Shown here in pieces: positions 43,922 to 44,433 of a stretch of 44,433 nt of DNA; the stretch's first letter is position 1; every line of letters begins with the position of its first letter. The stretch is taken from contig CACLGU010000007.1 in the NCBI GenBank assembly GCA_902606505.1, forward strand, positions 1 through 44,433, given 5' to 3'. The translations under genes and the position numbers were made by a program. The stretch comes from an uncultured Prochlorococcus sp. (GTDB lineage Bacteria; Cyanobacteriota; Cyanobacteriia; PCC-6307; Cyanobiaceae). The notes under the pieces were generated by a model, which saw nothing but the letters and a program-made list of their open reading frames with translations, did no database searches and was not told where the DNA came from.

Positions 43922-44433
43922 GTGGGGAAAAATACTCGCACAATATTAATTTGTTCAGGTAAAGGAGGGGTTGGTAAAACCACTTTAACTGCAAATCTAG
44001 GCATAGCTCTTGCTAATAGCGGAGCCACAACTGCTGTATTAGACGCTGATTTTGGCTTAAGAAATTTAGATCTTCTTCTTGGATTAGAAAATCGGATTAT
44101 TTATACTGCTCAAGATGTTCTTGACAAGAATTGTCGACTTGACCAAGCGTTGGTTAGACATAAAAAGGAACCTAATCTTGCTCTTCTACCTGCTGGAGAT
44201 CCAAGGATGTTGGATTGGATGAAGCCAGAAGATATGAAAAAAATTAGTGAACTGCTTAGTGAGAAATTTGATTTTGTCTTAGTAGATTGTCCTGCTGGCG
44301 TAGAAGATGGCTTTAAAAATGCTCTTGCAGCTTGTAAAGAGGCTATTGTTGTTACTAACCCAGAATTATCTGCAGTACGCGACGCCGATAGAGTAATTGG
44401 AATTCTTAATACTTCTGATATTAACCCTATTCA
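43922..44433 (+). CDS. minD: septum-site determining ATPase, C-terminus cut by window edge
   Basis: Membrane-cycling ATPase that recruits MinC. From GTG 43922 (GKNTRTILICSGKGGVGKTT, the deviant Walker A), ALANSGATTAVLDADFGLRN, LLGLENRIIYTAQDVL and LVDCPAGVEDGFKNAL (Walker B) continue to the right edge. About 170 of some 270 residues are present. minE normally follows but would lie outside. No ATG is available near the start, so GTG is used. Confidence 0.95.
   Translation, partial: MGKNTRTILICSGKGGVGKTTLTANLGIALANSGATTAVLDADFGLRNLDLLLGLENRIIYTAQDVLDKNCRLDQALVRHKKEPNLALLPAGDPRMLDWMKPEDMKKISELLSEKFDFVLVDCPAGVEDGFKNALAACKEAIVVTNPELSAVRDADRVIGILNTSDINPI

Overview
The window looks like a chromosome segment of a high-light-adapted Prochlorococcus (marine picocyanobacterium). 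The evidence is the very AT-rich sequence with small intergenic gaps, the high-light-inducible (hli) genes, a plastoquinol terminal oxidase (PTOX) gene, psaE, petB/petD and ctpA, a single rRNA operon with tRNA-Ile and tRNA-Ala in the spacer, and many short proteins of families I know only from Prochlorococcus and marine Synechococcus. The strain and clade cannot be fixed from the sequence alone.

Layout. (1) 1-1860 is core: a minus-strand run aroQ > miaE > cobI (cut by the left edge), then plus-strand tRNA-Tyr and tRNA-Thr. (2) 1861-9290 looks like a small genomic island downstream of tRNA-Thr. It starts with a frameshifted N-terminal fragment of a tyrosine integrase. A translationally packed hli cluster follows, then a string of tiny membrane or charged proteins, and a minus-strand group of small ABM-like, DUF3764 and secreted proteins that includes broken genes. 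(3) 9300-14450 is mostly core: thiD and tenA (thiamin salvage), a cryptochrome/photolyase-family protein, a proline iminopeptidase, and an unexplained 500-base stretch closed by a strong hairpin that may encode a structured RNA. (4) 14450-21040 mixes small cyanobacterial orphans with a CPBP protease, arfB, a Bcp/PrxQ peroxiredoxin, tatA and a Nif11-family protein. (5) 21000-30200 carries a CrtISO-like oxidoreductase, PTOX next to an orphan protein resembling the NdhF N-terminus, a minimal hli-like gene, a poly-Gln mini-protein, a GNAT acetyltransferase and a class 3-like aldehyde dehydrogenase. (6) 30200-32150 holds a LysM protein, psaE and mutM, converging on the rRNA operon (16S-Ile-Ala-23S-5S, minus strand, 32188-37268). 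(7) 37870-44433 holds a GH100 invertase, petB-petD (minus) diverging from ctpA, an HD hydrolase, minC and the start of minD.

How the genes fit together. Several products deal with light and redox stress in thylakoids: Hli proteins bind and protect chlorophyll, PTOX drains electrons from plastoquinone, cytochrome b6f (petB/petD) carries the main flow, PsaE sits at the ferredoxin side of photosystem I, CtpA matures D1, and Bcp and the photolyase-family protein counter peroxide and UV damage. No complete new defence or metabolic system is visible. The parts most likely to repay study are the tRNA-Thr island with its integrase relic and micro-protein cluster, the PTOX/NdhF-like pair, and the candidate RNA near 13.7-14.0 kb. 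More than a dozen open reading frames of 27-60 codons are described here from direct translation.
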